Below, one piece after another: positions 1 to 5,623 of a stretch of 8,012 bases of DNA (within the stretch, counting starts at the first letter, position 1; every line of letters starts with the position of its first letter). The notes under the pieces are model-generated. The model was not told the DNA's origin. It was given only the letters and a program-made list of their open reading frames with translations, and searched no databases. The position numbers and the translations under genes were made by a program. The DNA is from an uncultured archaeon (GTDB lineage: Archaea > Halobacteriota > Methanosarcinia > Methanotrichales > Methanotrichaceae): assembly GCA_902385025.1 (NCBI GenBank), contig CABMDX010000004.1, positions 1 through 8,012 on the forward strand, given 5' to 3'.

Positions 1-112
1 ATAGGAACCTGGTCAGGGTAGACTGCTCTACAAACTGAAAGCGTTAGGAGCAAACGCTGGAAAGTAGAGTTATTGAATGCGAGCAAGCAGCAGGAAGCGG
101 CTTAGAAGGCAG
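1..112. other. Gene-free left edge with short inverted repeats
   Basis: I see no supportable gene downstream of the DUF99 stop. On the minus (mRNA) strand there is a 6-bp stem with a 7-base loop at 40-58 (AGCGTT/AACGCT), followed by a weakly T-rich stretch, and a 5-bp stem with a 4-base loop at 18-31 (GTAGA/TCTAC). The first could act as a modest 3'-end structure for the operon transcript, but no long T-run follows it, so a terminator call would be speculative. A short minus frame that runs off the left edge has only a TTG start, no ribosome binding site and no recognisable protein. Confidence 0.4.
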
Positions 113-682
113 CTATTCTTCCGCAGACATGACTGAGCGCGCTGCCAGGCGGGCCAGGCGTACAGGCTCTGGCAGCCGACCGTCCAGAGTGAATTTATTT
201 ATGAGAATTCGGGCCTCTTCTTCTGATGCGCCGAGGCAGCGCACAAAGACCTGATGTCCTGTGGCCAATCGCACGGCTTTGCGCTCACCCAATCTCCTGT
301 AGAGACGCAGCTTCTCATCAGGCTCTGGGAAATGCTCGCAAATGAATTCCTCAAGACCCGCGGATCCTTCGTATGTGAGGCAGATTACCGGCTTTTCGCT
401 CATCTCGAAGATCTCCTGCAAATCAATGATGTTGAACCAGCTTATGACAGCTCCGCTGAGAAGCAGGGCGTTAACGTCAGACCGGCCCAGGCGACTGCAA
501 ATTTTCAGAACGGCTCTTGTCGCATCGTCTCCACCCACGGTAGCACGGGCAAATGCCAGGCCGTCCACGCGCAGGTCCGCGCGCATGACCACGCCTGCCA
601 GGAGCGAGTGCGGCCGGGGGCGGACGAAGCTCTCGGCGATGCCCAGGACACGCAGGGCAGGCTTGCTGAGATGAAGTGGCAT
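113..682 (-). CDS. DUF99 / UPF0215 family protein (endonuclease dU-like)
   Basis: This 189-aa protein is recognised as the archaeal DUF99 (UPF0215) family from its N-terminal RVLGIAESF (11-19), the LAGVVMR segment (28-34), the block around ATVGGDDAT (47-55), and the ISWFNIIDL motif (80-88). As I recall, the family has a fold related to endonuclease V, and some databases now call it endonuclease dU; Asp40 and Asp52/53 sit where acidic catalytic residues could be, but activity is not shown here. Length is typical of the family. The ATG start puts the conserved N-terminus right at the beginning, although the ribosome binding site is weak. It lies 33 bases after the GvpM-type gene on the same strand, so it may be co-transcribed, but nothing known links this family to gas vesicles. 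It may mark the far edge of the gvp cluster. Confidence 0.88.
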   Translation of the reverse strand: MPLHLSKPALRVLGIAESFVRPRPHSLLAGVVMRADLRVDGLAFARATVGGDDATRAVLKICSRLGRSDVNALLLSGAVISWFNIIDLQEIFEMSEKPVICLTYEGSAGLEEFICEHFPEPDEKLRLYRRLGERKAVRLATGHQVFVRCLGASEEEARILINKFTLDGRLPEPVRLARLAARSVMSAEE

Positions 683-715
683 GATATGATGGCGCTCAAT
701 TTTGTTCTTCTTTAT

Positions 716-1264
716 TCAAACCGGGACTGCTGTTTGCACTCCCGTGGCTCTGGCAAGGGCCTCCTCAAATTCGTCGCTATCGGAGATGGATATTTTGGCT
801 GAGCCTCCCGAGGAGATCAGCTCCCATTCCACCCTTGCTGCCCTGGATGCATTGACCCTTTCTATGCGCAGATTTTCCAGAGGCGCCTCAAAGAGAACCT
901 CTCCCGGGGATCTGAGCCAGAGAAAGAGCCTTCTGCTGGTGATGTTCCAGACGCCTGGCACCCAGCGGCTGATGATGCCCTCCTCCCGCCAAATGTATCC
1001 GAAGGTCTTGAATAAGATCTCCTCATCCTTGGAGAGCGGCAGATTCGTCTGCTGGCGGGCGTACCACTCCCGAGTGCTCTTATCCCAATCCTCCATTACG
1101 CCGTACTCCAGCATTGTCTCCATGCTGGCCAGGGCCGCCCTGAGATTCAGGCCGATCAAAGGAATGCCTGCGACGGATATGATCAGATCGGCATTCAGAA
1201 CTGCTCCCCTGTTGAGAAGCCTGTCCAATATATCCACCAGACTGCCGTCACGCTCAGGCTGCAC
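716..1264 (-). CDS. gvpM: GvpM/GvpJ-type minor gas vesicle protein with GRAM/PH-like C-terminal extension
   Basis: A 182-aa diverged GvpA paralogue. Residues 8-55 follow the GvpA fold: DILDRLLNRG (11-20), NADLIISVAGIPLIGLNLR (24-42) and a second helix ASMETMLEYG (46-55). In GvpA-family proteins these form the helix-strand-strand-helix unit that packs into the shell; GvpJ and GvpM are minor copies thought to act in nucleation or at the tips. Unlike plain GvpM (about 80-90 aa in haloarchaea), it has about 100 extra residues. Within 76-172 the order GVWNITSRRLFLW, GEVLFEAPLENL, then alternating strands and a final helix resembles a GRAM/PH-like domain; that is pattern-based inference. The start is GTG, chosen because AGGAGGT lies 5 bases upstream. 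It follows gvpL after 47 bases. M versus J is assigned by position at the end of the K-L-M series, so the letter is less certain than the family. Confidence 0.82.
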   Translation of the reverse strand: MQPERDGSLVDILDRLLNRGAVLNADLIISVAGIPLIGLNLRAALASMETMLEYGVMEDWDKSTREWYARQQTNLPLSKDEEILFKTFGYIWREEGIISRWVPGVWNITSRRLFLWLRSPGEVLFEAPLENLRIERVNASRAARVEWELISSGGSAKISISDSDEFEEALARATGVQTAVPV

Positions 1265-1269
1265 CTCAG

Positions 1270-1276
1270 ACCTCCT
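1270..1276 (-). promoter_or_regulatory. Ribosome binding site fixing the GTG start of gvpM
   Basis: On the minus strand this reads AGGAGGT, an extended match to the 16S rRNA anti-Shine-Dalgarno, 5 bases before the GTG at 1264. It supports a non-ATG start for the GvpM-type gene. Confidence 0.75.
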
Positions 1277-1311
1277 GCCAAATCGAAAATCCGGGAAGCA
1301 TCATGCTCTCC

Positions 1312-2106
1312 TCATGCCAATTCCTGAATGCTCGCAAAGCTGAAAGGAGCCCAGGGGCCTGTGAACCGAACCTTGAAGCCCTGCATGCGGTCTATTTCTT
1401 CAAGAATTTCTCCGAGTTCCGCCACCCGATCATCGCTTACCAGACAGGAATATGATGCCAGGAGCTTGAGCCTCTTATAGTCTTCCGGCATCCATTTATT
1501 GCCCTCGGCCTTCAGCTCTTTGACAAGAGACTTTATTTTCAGGAGGTATTTGGCTGCAAGATTCTCTGCCTGAGAGGATACGCGGCTCTTCAGCTTTTGA
1601 TCCAGCTTTTTTTGCAGGAAATAGGCCTTGCCCTTGCTCTCCTTCTCGATTTGACCTTTTAAGGCATTAAGCTCTGCATCGCTTTCCAGAACTCTTGCGG
1701 AAAGATCATCATGATCATAGTAGATTTGAATGGTATACTCTGCCGATCCTTCTACGCTCTCCAGTGCCCCGAGAAGGTGCTTATAGTTCCTGATCAGCCA
1801 TTGCTCAATAACAGCGTCATCTCCTTTTATTATCACATCAAAGGAAAAGGGCAGCACCGCTCCGAATCTCTTTGTGGCCTGATCAATCACATAGCTATGC
1901 TCTATAATCCACTCCTCGGCCAGAGCCTTATCTTTGGTGTTATAAGCGAGAGGCCAGCAGGAGTGAACCAGGGCTGCAATTCCCCGGTGCGGTATTGTAT
2001 AAACCGTTTCTTTTCCTATTCCGATATCACCAAGGTTCTCTTTCAAGTCCGTCCTGGCAACGGAGTAAATGTATCTGGCTTCAAATTGCCCGGCCTCATC
2101 TGCCAT
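1312..2106 (-). CDS. gvpL: Gas vesicle protein GvpL (GvpF/GvpL family)
   Basis: A 264-aa member of the GvpF/L family, accessory proteins that bind GvpA and other minor Gvp proteins during early assembly. Visible family marks are the N-terminal strand ARYIYSVAR (10-18), the segment IEHSYVIDQATKRFGAVLPFSF (68-89, the region that in the family reads H...V...A....VLP..F), a long charged helical stretch at about 135-205, and the C-terminal signature VRFTGPWAPFSFA (246-258). It is longer than the second family member in this operon (gvpF, about 227 aa), mainly in the central helical region. The ATG is preceded by an AGGGGG-type site about 8 bases upstream. It starts 2 bases after the gvpK stop, which implies translational coupling. 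It is called GvpL rather than GvpF because it follows gvpK, as in the haloarchaeal K-L-M order. Confidence 0.93.
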   Translation of the reverse strand: MADEAGQFEARYIYSVARTDLKENLGDIGIGKETVYTIPHRGIAALVHSCWPLAYNTKDKALAEEWIIEHSYVIDQATKRFGAVLPFSFDVIIKGDDAVIEQWLIRNYKHLLGALESVEGSAEYTIQIYYDHDDLSARVLESDAELNALKGQIEKESKGKAYFLQKKLDQKLKSRVSSQAENLAAKYLLKIKSLVKELKAEGNKWMPEDYKRLKLLASYSCLVSDDRVAELGEILEEIDRMQGFKVRFTGPWAPFSFASIQELA

Positions 2107-2108
2107 TT

Positions 2109-2429
2109 TCAGTGCCCCCTTTCAGACTCTTCAGACCACCTTTCCGGATTTATGAATTTGTCCAGCAGCTCATCAGCCACATTATCCAATCCTTCCCGGA
2201 CCGAGAGCACAGCATCCTCTATTTCATTATCCTTTTTTATCTTCTCCAGAGCCTCTGACAGTTCCGATAGCGATTCTCCCAGCCGCTCTATCTCCGGGTC
2301 GCTGAGGCTGCCACCCTCAATTCTTCTAATGGCCTGCCGCTCCAAAAGCTCCTGGATGATCTCCACCAGGGCTACAACCAGCCCCAGCAGTCCGCTTTTC
2401 AGATTTTTTTCATCCAGTTGGATCGCCAT
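2109..2429 (-). CDS. gvpK: Gas vesicle protein GvpK
   Basis: A 106-aa protein clearly of the GvpK family: LDEKNLKSGLLGLVVALVEI (5-24) followed by IQELLERQAIRRIEGGSLSD (25-44) and IERLGESLSEL (47-57) is the core of that family, rich in leucine and charged residues and largely helical. GvpK is an essential accessory protein of gas vesicle formation; its exact role in assembly is not settled. The ATG at 2429 has only a GGAG element about 12 bases upstream, so its own initiation signal is moderate. The gene sits 33 bases after gvpH and its stop lies 2 bases before the gvpL start, consistent with coupled expression of K and L. Length is normal for the family. Confidence 0.95.
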   Translation of the reverse strand: MAIQLDEKNLKSGLLGLVVALVEIIQELLERQAIRRIEGGSLSDPEIERLGESLSELSEALEKIKKDNEIEDAVLSVREGLDNVADELLDKFINPERWSEESERGH

Positions 2430-2462
2430 TGTCTCTATTGTCTCCAGGATTGGGATAATTCA

Positions 2463-3086
2463 CTAATTCAACTTTATCTGCAGGATACCGTTCTTGTAGC
2501 TCTTTTCCAATATATTTTTTGCCGCACTGGGCAGAGTAATTTTCTTGCAAAAGCGGCCCGCGGTTATCTCCAGATCTGCTTCGGTCAGCCTTATGTTCAA
2601 TTCCTCTTCCGAGACCCCGGGCAGCTCGGCAATGACTGTGATACCATCCTTTCCTTCCAGCACATCCACGATAGGCTCTCGAACCGGTCCCTCGGCAGGC
2701 ATGCGCACGCTTTCCGCCCGAGGAGCTGACCTGCTGGCCGCCGGTCTTCCGTGCCTGATAGGGCGGGTGGATACATGATAATCAATTACGGGCTTGCTTG
2801 ACCAGCCTACATCGATCCTGTGCTTGATCTCTGCATCGGTATCAGCGATCTTCTGCCGAAACTCCGGTGACGATGCCTCCAATGCTTTGATTATTCCGCC
2901 CAGGCCTGGTATGAACTGGCCGACGACATTCTCGACCAACCCCTCCACATGAATCTTGCTCTCCTCTTTTGGTGGAGCAGCTTTGCCCGCCTTTTCCAGC
3001 TCATTTATTCTCTTTTCCAGACGTGCAATTCTTTCTTGATACTGCTTTTCGTCTATTTTATCCCCATCTTTTGATTCTTCGACCAT
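2463..3086 (-). CDS. gvpH: Gas vesicle protein GvpH with Hsp20/alpha-crystallin-like C-terminus
   Basis: A 207-aa archaeal GvpH. Residues 12-33 form a short charged coiled-coil-like helix (YQERIARLEKRINELEKA). Residues 47-70 form a hydrophobic, glycine-containing segment (GLVENVVGQFIPGLGGIIKA). Residues about 85-135 are a basic, proline-rich linker. Residues 136-207 read as an alpha-crystallin/Hsp20-type domain: PIVDVLEGKDGITVIAELPG, then EEELNIRL and DLEITAGR, ending with the typical NGILQIKL near the C-terminus. In haloarchaea GvpH is a minor gas vesicle component with chaperone-like features. The C-terminal tail after the last strand is almost absent, so the IxI oligomerisation tail of free small heat shock proteins is missing. 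The ATG has a purine-rich GGGGGAGAGG site upstream. It lies between gvpJ and gvpK, not in the haloarchaeal position straight after gvpG. Confidence 0.9.
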   Translation of the reverse strand: MVEESKDGDKIDEKQYQERIARLEKRINELEKAGKAAPPKEESKIHVEGLVENVVGQFIPGLGGIIKALEASSPEFRQKIADTDAEIKHRIDVGWSSKPVIDYHVSTRPIRHGRPAASRSAPRAESVRMPAEGPVREPIVDVLEGKDGITVIAELPGVSEEELNIRLTEADLEITAGRFCKKITLPSAAKNILEKSYKNGILQIKLN

Positions 3087-3109
3087 TTTTGCCTCTCCCC
3101 CTTTTAGTT

Positions 3110-3478
3110 TTAATCATAGTTTTCGGTTTGTGGCCGAATTACAGGCAAGCTCTGCAGAGGGCTGATCCAACCGCAGACAGGGCAGCCATCTTTCAGGAGC
3201 TTCTCTTCATCTCTTCGGTTTCCGCATTCAGGGCAGTAGGCCTTGGGCCGGTCCAGTTCTTTCCATCCCGGAGCATTCAGGTTAGTACCGGAGGGGAGCT
3301 CCAGACCGTACTTTGCGGCAGTCTCAAAAGATGCTAGAGTGGCTCTGATCTTGATTCCCAGGAGCTCGGTGCCTGCCACAGAAACAGCTATATCCGCATT
3401 TATGACCAGTCCCTTGTCGAGAATCCTTTCCACAACATCTGCGAGATTTTGGCTCCTCGCTGGTGCCATTGATGTCAT
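3110..3478 (-). CDS. gvpJ: GvpJ, GvpA-family minor protein with C-terminal zinc ribbon
   Basis: A 122-aa protein with a GvpA-like core at residues 11-58: NLADVVERILDKGLVINADI, then VAGTELLGIKIRATLASFET. GvpJ-type proteins are minor GvpA paralogues that help start vesicle assembly. After a linker comes a four-cysteine module, C82-P-E-C85 and C99-P-V-C102 with 13 residues between the pairs, each pair followed by glycine. This is a classic zinc-ribbon pattern and is not part of the GvpA fold. The start ATG at 3478 has GGAG 8 bases upstream; a second ATG three codons in (3469) is also possible. Neighbours are the basic GvpI-like gene (18 bases before) and gvpH (23 bases after). It could be lettered M rather than J, since the two are alike; position before gvpK favours J. 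Confidence 0.88.
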   Translation of the reverse strand: MTSMAPARSQNLADVVERILDKGLVINADIAVSVAGTELLGIKIRATLASFETAAKYGLELPSGTNLNAPGWKELDRPKAYCPECGNRRDEEKLLKDGCPVCGWISPLQSLPVIRPQTENYD

Positions 3479-3496
3479 CTCTTTATCTCCTTTCCC

Positions 3497-3778
3497 CTAT
3501 CTCCGGTTGGCCATTTCCGCCCGTATTCGCCTTCTGTGAGCAAGGATCTTGGCCTTATGCCGAAGCTTCTGGTCTCTTTGCATCCCACTCACTTTTGCCC
3601 TCTGGGAATGCCATCTTTCTTTGATCTTCCTATTGTTCTCTTTGGAGCTCTCGTTCCAGGCTCTTTTTACCTGCGCAAGCTTTGGTCGAACCTCGTCTCT
3701 TATTCTTCTCTTGTGGGCAGTCACCAGTGAATGCTGGCGCCTCCTGTTCTCCAGGATTTTTTGGGTTAGAAGAGCCAT
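3497..3778 (-). CDS. gvpI: Very basic GvpI-like accessory protein
   Basis: A 93-aa, strongly basic, probably all-helical protein: about 30 Lys/Arg against about 8 acidic residues. It has an internal repeat, AHKRRIRDEV at 21-30 and AHRRRIRAEM at 80-89, bracketing a middle rich in K, R, Q and E. There are no membrane segments and no cysteines. In haloarchaeal clusters gvpI encodes a small, highly basic protein just upstream of gvpJ; the same placement here (18 bases before gvpJ) and the composition support the name. The match is by composition and context, not a sequence motif I can name, so the symbol is tentative. The ATG is preceded by GGAG about 10 bases upstream. Besides binding acidic Gvp partners, a nucleic-acid or ribosome association would also fit such a charge, but nothing in the sequence proves either. 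Confidence 0.62.
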   Translation of the reverse strand: MALLTQKILENRRRQHSLVTAHKRRIRDEVRPKLAQVKRAWNESSKENNRKIKERWHSQRAKVSGMQRDQKLRHKAKILAHRRRIRAEMANRR

Positions 3779-3793
3779 TGTCTCATTTCTCCA

Positions 3794-3982
3794 TCAAGTT
3801 TCATCAACGAATCCCATCTTCACTCTGCCGGCATAAATTGCACGAAAATAGCAGGGGCCATCTACAGATCCCGAAAAGGTTCTCTGATGCTCTCCTTTTT
3901 CATCCATATCCAGAAGGATCTGCCAGAATTTCTTCTCCTCGCCAGAGAGCGTGCGGTTCGAATTCTTTTTCTTCCAGACCAT
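3794..3982 (-). CDS. Small protein of unknown function between gvpG and gvpI
   Basis: A 62-aa protein I do not recognise. The N-terminal third is basic (VWKKKNSNR, 2-10), followed by a probable amphipathic helix EEKKFWQILLDMDEKGE (15-31) and then a strand-rich end with one cysteine (FSGSVDGPCYFRAIYAGRV, 36-54). There is no signal peptide or membrane helix. I accept it as a gene because its ATG lies 2 bases after the gvpG stop, with GGGG 5 bases ahead of the start, and because its stop is 15 bases from the next start. Leaving it out would make the only sizeable hole in an otherwise tightly packed operon. It stands where haloarchaeal clusters have gvpH, but does not resemble GvpH, and a real gvpH lies further along. 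Translational coupling to gvpG is likely. Confidence 0.65.
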   Translation of the reverse strand: MVWKKKNSNRTLSGEEKKFWQILLDMDEKGEHQRTFSGSVDGPCYFRAIYAGRVKMGFVDET

Positions 3983-3984
3983 AT

Positions 3985-4266
3985 CTACCCCAGAATGTCC
4001 ATCTTCGAACTCAGGTTCATCTCGCTCATCTTCTCAGCCAGCTCAAGCTTATGCATCAGCTCAGAATTCTTCTGCATGTACTCCTGGCGGTCAATCTCCC
4101 CAAACTCATAGAGCAGCCGCGTTTCTTTAATCTGGTTCTTGATTTTCTCTGGATTGTAGAACCCTTTGTATGCAAACTTCTGAACCTGCTCTATTGTCCA
4201 GATAAGGTCAAGTCCTGGTAGAGATATGCCCAGTGACCTTAGCAGCAGATCATCCAAAAAAAACAT
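3985..4266 (-). CDS. gvpG: Gas vesicle protein GvpG
   Basis: A 93-aa helical protein of the GvpG family. The start MFFLDDLLLRSLG (1-13) is the hallmark of GvpG, followed by a helical part that ends with the common pattern KETRLLYEFGEIDRQEYMQK (47-66), matching the family's L-Y-E-x-G-E-I-x-x-x-E-Y block. GvpG is a small accessory protein that interacts with other minor Gvp proteins such as GvpF and GvpL during early assembly. Its ATG begins immediately after the gvpF TAG stop (TAGATG), with a GGGGG element inside the end of gvpF, so translation of G is probably coupled to F. The short C-terminal tail (residues 80-93) is methionine- and serine-rich, with no special motif. Length is in the usual range. 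Confidence 0.92.
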   Translation of the reverse strand: MFFLDDLLLRSLGISLPGLDLIWTIEQVQKFAYKGFYNPEKIKNQIKETRLLYEFGEIDRQEYMQKNSELMHKLELAEKMSEMNLSSKMDILG

Positions 4267-4950
4267 CTAGCGAAACCCCCTGCGCTTGCCTCCCAGTATA
4301 TGAATATCCACGAAGTTGTAGGCAGGCCAGGGGCCTGAATATTGAACCTTGAGTTCGTTATATTTTTCAGTCAGCCTTCCAACATTCTCAGAGAACTCAT
4401 CGATTGAAGATTTGTCAACAAGAAAGGCAGCATTCAGGATCAAGCGGTCGCTGAACAGCTTGAGCTTCTTCCAGTCAGAAGATACAGCCAGAAGGTTCTG
4501 GATAAAATCTGCGCTGCATTCATCTCTTTTGGCAGGGTCCATTGCCTCGAGCTCTTTGGGCAGAAATACCTTAATGCCCAGCTCCACTGTTCCATCCACA
4601 ACCTGCAAAGCTTTTTGCATGGCAGGGTAGCCGGCGCTCATCGCTATCTGCAATAGCTTTCTGCTCTTGAAGGCCATACCATAGGCAACGGGGATGACGC
4701 TGAAATCCTTCATTATCGCCTCATTCACTTTCCTGTGAACCTCGACCTCTTCCTCATTCACAGCATAATCCCTGAAGGTAACATCACTGACCACCGGGGC
4801 CATATCTCTGTAATCAATGGTATAGACCTCTCCGCCATCAAAGCCCAGATTTCCGAAGCTCATTTTCTCTTGGGAATAGGGAATAACACAATAGACGTAC
4901 TTCGCAAGGGCCTCGGATTCCTTTCGCTCCCCTCTCAGAATCCTCCTCAC
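4267..4950 (-). CDS. gvpF: Gas vesicle protein GvpF (GvpF/GvpL family)
   Basis: The shorter of two GvpF/L-family proteins here, about 227 aa from the start chosen. Family marks are the first strand AKYVYCVIPY, the segment HRKVNEAIMKDFSVIPVAYG (numbering 72-91), a helical middle, and the C-terminal YSGPWPAYNFVDI (204-216). GvpF binds GvpA and is thought to act at the start of assembly. The frame is open back to a TTG at 4974, but I prefer the GTG at 4950 or the adjacent TTG at 4953: a strong GAGGTG lies at 4961-4966, 7 bases before the TTG and 10 before the GTG, while nothing comparable precedes 4974. With this start the gene begins 7 bases after the gvpO stop; with 4974 it would overlap gvpO by 17 bases. 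Its stop abuts the gvpG ATG. No in-frame ATG exists before the conserved strand. Confidence 0.9.
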   Translation of the reverse strand: MRRILRGERKESEALAKYVYCVIPYSQEKMSFGNLGFDGGEVYTIDYRDMAPVVSDVTFRDYAVNEEEVEVHRKVNEAIMKDFSVIPVAYGMAFKSRKLLQIAMSAGYPAMQKALQVVDGTVELGIKVFLPKELEAMDPAKRDECSADFIQNLLAVSSDWKKLKLFSDRLILNAAFLVDKSSIDEFSENVGRLTEKYNELKVQYSGPWPAYNFVDIHILGGKRRGFR

Positions 4951-4957
4951 CAAGAAG

Positions 4958-5236
4958 CTACACCTCTTCCTCAATCATCTCCATGTCTGACCTGCGGCGC
5001 AGCATGATCCTCTTATAGCCCAGAAGCTCACCCTCCTCGTTGAACTTCATCTCATATCTTCCCAGAATGTCCTGCGTGTCTGGCACGGATTTTCTCTCTA
5101 GTACCTCAACCTCTGCCAGCCAGCATTCCGGGCCTTTATTCAGGCTGATAATGCTATCTAGATTTTTTTTCAGAAGCATTCCGGCCGTATGGCCAGCTTT
5201 CTCATAAATGATCTGGATTTTGGGCTTGTCTGTCAT
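4958..5236 (-). CDS. gvpO: Gas vesicle protein GvpO
   Basis: A 92-aa protein recognised as GvpO from the conserved block EVEVLERKSVPDTQDILGRY (42-61) followed by a glycine turn, GYKRIMLRRRSDM (73-85), which matches the haloarchaeal GvpO C-terminal half (VVE..E...VPDTQD.IGRYE...D..G...GYE...RYRR.DM). The N-terminal acidic low-complexity tail of haloarchaeal GvpO is absent, so the protein is shorter. GvpO is needed for vesicle formation in haloarchaea; its mechanism is unclear. The ATG follows the previous stop by one base and is preceded by a perfect AGGTGAT 5 bases upstream, one of the best ribosome binding sites in the window. Its 3' end carries the ribosome binding site for gvpF. Confidence 0.92.
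   Translation of the reverse strand: MTDKPKIQIIYEKAGHTAGMLLKKNLDSIISLNKGPECWLAEVEVLERKSVPDTQDILGRYEMKFNEEGELLGYKRIMLRRRSDMEMIEEEV
4961..4966 (-). promoter_or_regulatory. Ribosome binding site that decides the gvpF start
   Basis: GAGGTG on the minus strand, lying inside the last codons of gvpO. It is 7 bases from a TTG (4953) and 10 from a GTG (4950). This argues that gvpF initiates there and not at the more distal TTG at 4974. Confidence 0.6.
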
Positions 5237-5237
5237 C

Positions 5238-5615
5238 CTACATCACCTGAGGAACAAAGATAGCAAGTTCGCCTCGGATTGGTACTACTTCTACCATTCC
5301 TCCCTTAAGATCATTAATTCTGTCTTTTAATTTATATTTATCTACGTCATCAGTGAGTTTATAGTAACGCAGGAAGGAGGCGAGCCTGTGCCTTCTAGCT
5401 TTGACAGCACTTCTTCCCAGAGCCTCCTCCTCAAAAGTTCCATCCGGTTTCATTGTAAAGTAGAAGGTGGCACCTATCTCCCTCCCATCCTCCATTCTGG
5501 CGCGAATAATCAGGGCATCGGTCTCATTGAACCCGAGCCCAGGAGGCTTTCTGGTAAATATCTCACTGATCTTCTTGATAGCAGCGTCCTCGACCACGGC
5601 TGTGATAGGTTGCAT
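5238..5615 (-). CDS. Conserved-looking 125-aa protein of unknown function between gvpN and gvpO
   Basis: I do not recognise this protein. Residues 1-20 look helical (VVEDAAIKKISEIF). Residues 33-62 alternate like beta strands (DALIIRARMEDGREIGATFYF, with a turn at KPDGT 56-60). A basic stretch follows, SAVKARRHRLASFLRYYKL (69-87). A helix YKLKDRINDL (94-103) leads into LKGGMVEVVPIRGELAIFVP, probably two more strands. The mix suggests a small alpha+beta, possibly OB-like, soluble domain. It has no cysteines, signal peptide or membrane segment. It is tightly packed: 8 bases after gvpN, with TAAGGAT supplying a binding site, and one base before gvpO, so it is very likely translated and co-expressed with gas vesicle genes. 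It is not GvpO, which is clearly the next gene. Whether it is a lineage-specific Gvp or a very diverged known one cannot be told from sequence alone. Confidence 0.8.
   Translation of the reverse strand: MQPITAVVEDAAIKKISEIFTRKPPGLGFNETDALIIRARMEDGREIGATFYFTMKPDGTFEEEALGRSAVKARRHRLASFLRYYKLTDDVDKYKLKDRINDLKGGMVEVVPIRGELAIFVPQVM
5242..5248 (-). promoter_or_regulatory. Strong ribosome binding site of gvpO
   Basis: AGGTGAT on the minus strand, a seven-base match to the archaeal anti-Shine-Dalgarno sequence, 5 bases before the gvpO ATG and inside the end of the upstream gene. It also supports an archaeal origin. Confidence 0.75.
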
Positions 5616-5623
5616 GGCAATCC

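Noticed and set aside
1..60. A tRNA-like stretch on the minus strand, with a D-arm-like GCTT...GAGC and a possible 7-base anticodon-type loop CTGACCA running toward the left edge.
   Set aside because: The D-loop lacks the GG pair, position 8 is not T, and only three inner pairs of the anticodon stem form. The similarity is most likely chance, and the rest would lie outside the window.
702..1343. A 213-codon open frame on the plus strand opposite the GvpM-type gene.
   Set aside because: It is a shadow of the minus-strand gene, spans a gene boundary, and its product is Ser/Arg-rich with no recognisable domain.
1711..2466. A 251-codon open frame on the plus strand.
   Set aside because: It runs antisense across gvpL and gvpK and the spacer between gvpK and gvpH. 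Its product is serine-rich low-complexity sequence with no family resemblance, while the minus frames encode clear Gvp proteins.
2463..3086. A free-standing small heat shock protein unrelated to gas vesicles.
   Set aside because: The Hsp20-like domain is joined to an N-terminal part and operon position typical of GvpH, and the usual C-terminal IxI tail is missing.
5238..5615. Reading the 125-aa gene as GvpO because it directly follows gvpN.
   Set aside because: The GvpO signature (VPDTQD.LGRYE and GY...RR.DM) is in the next gene, 4958-5236, and absent from this one.
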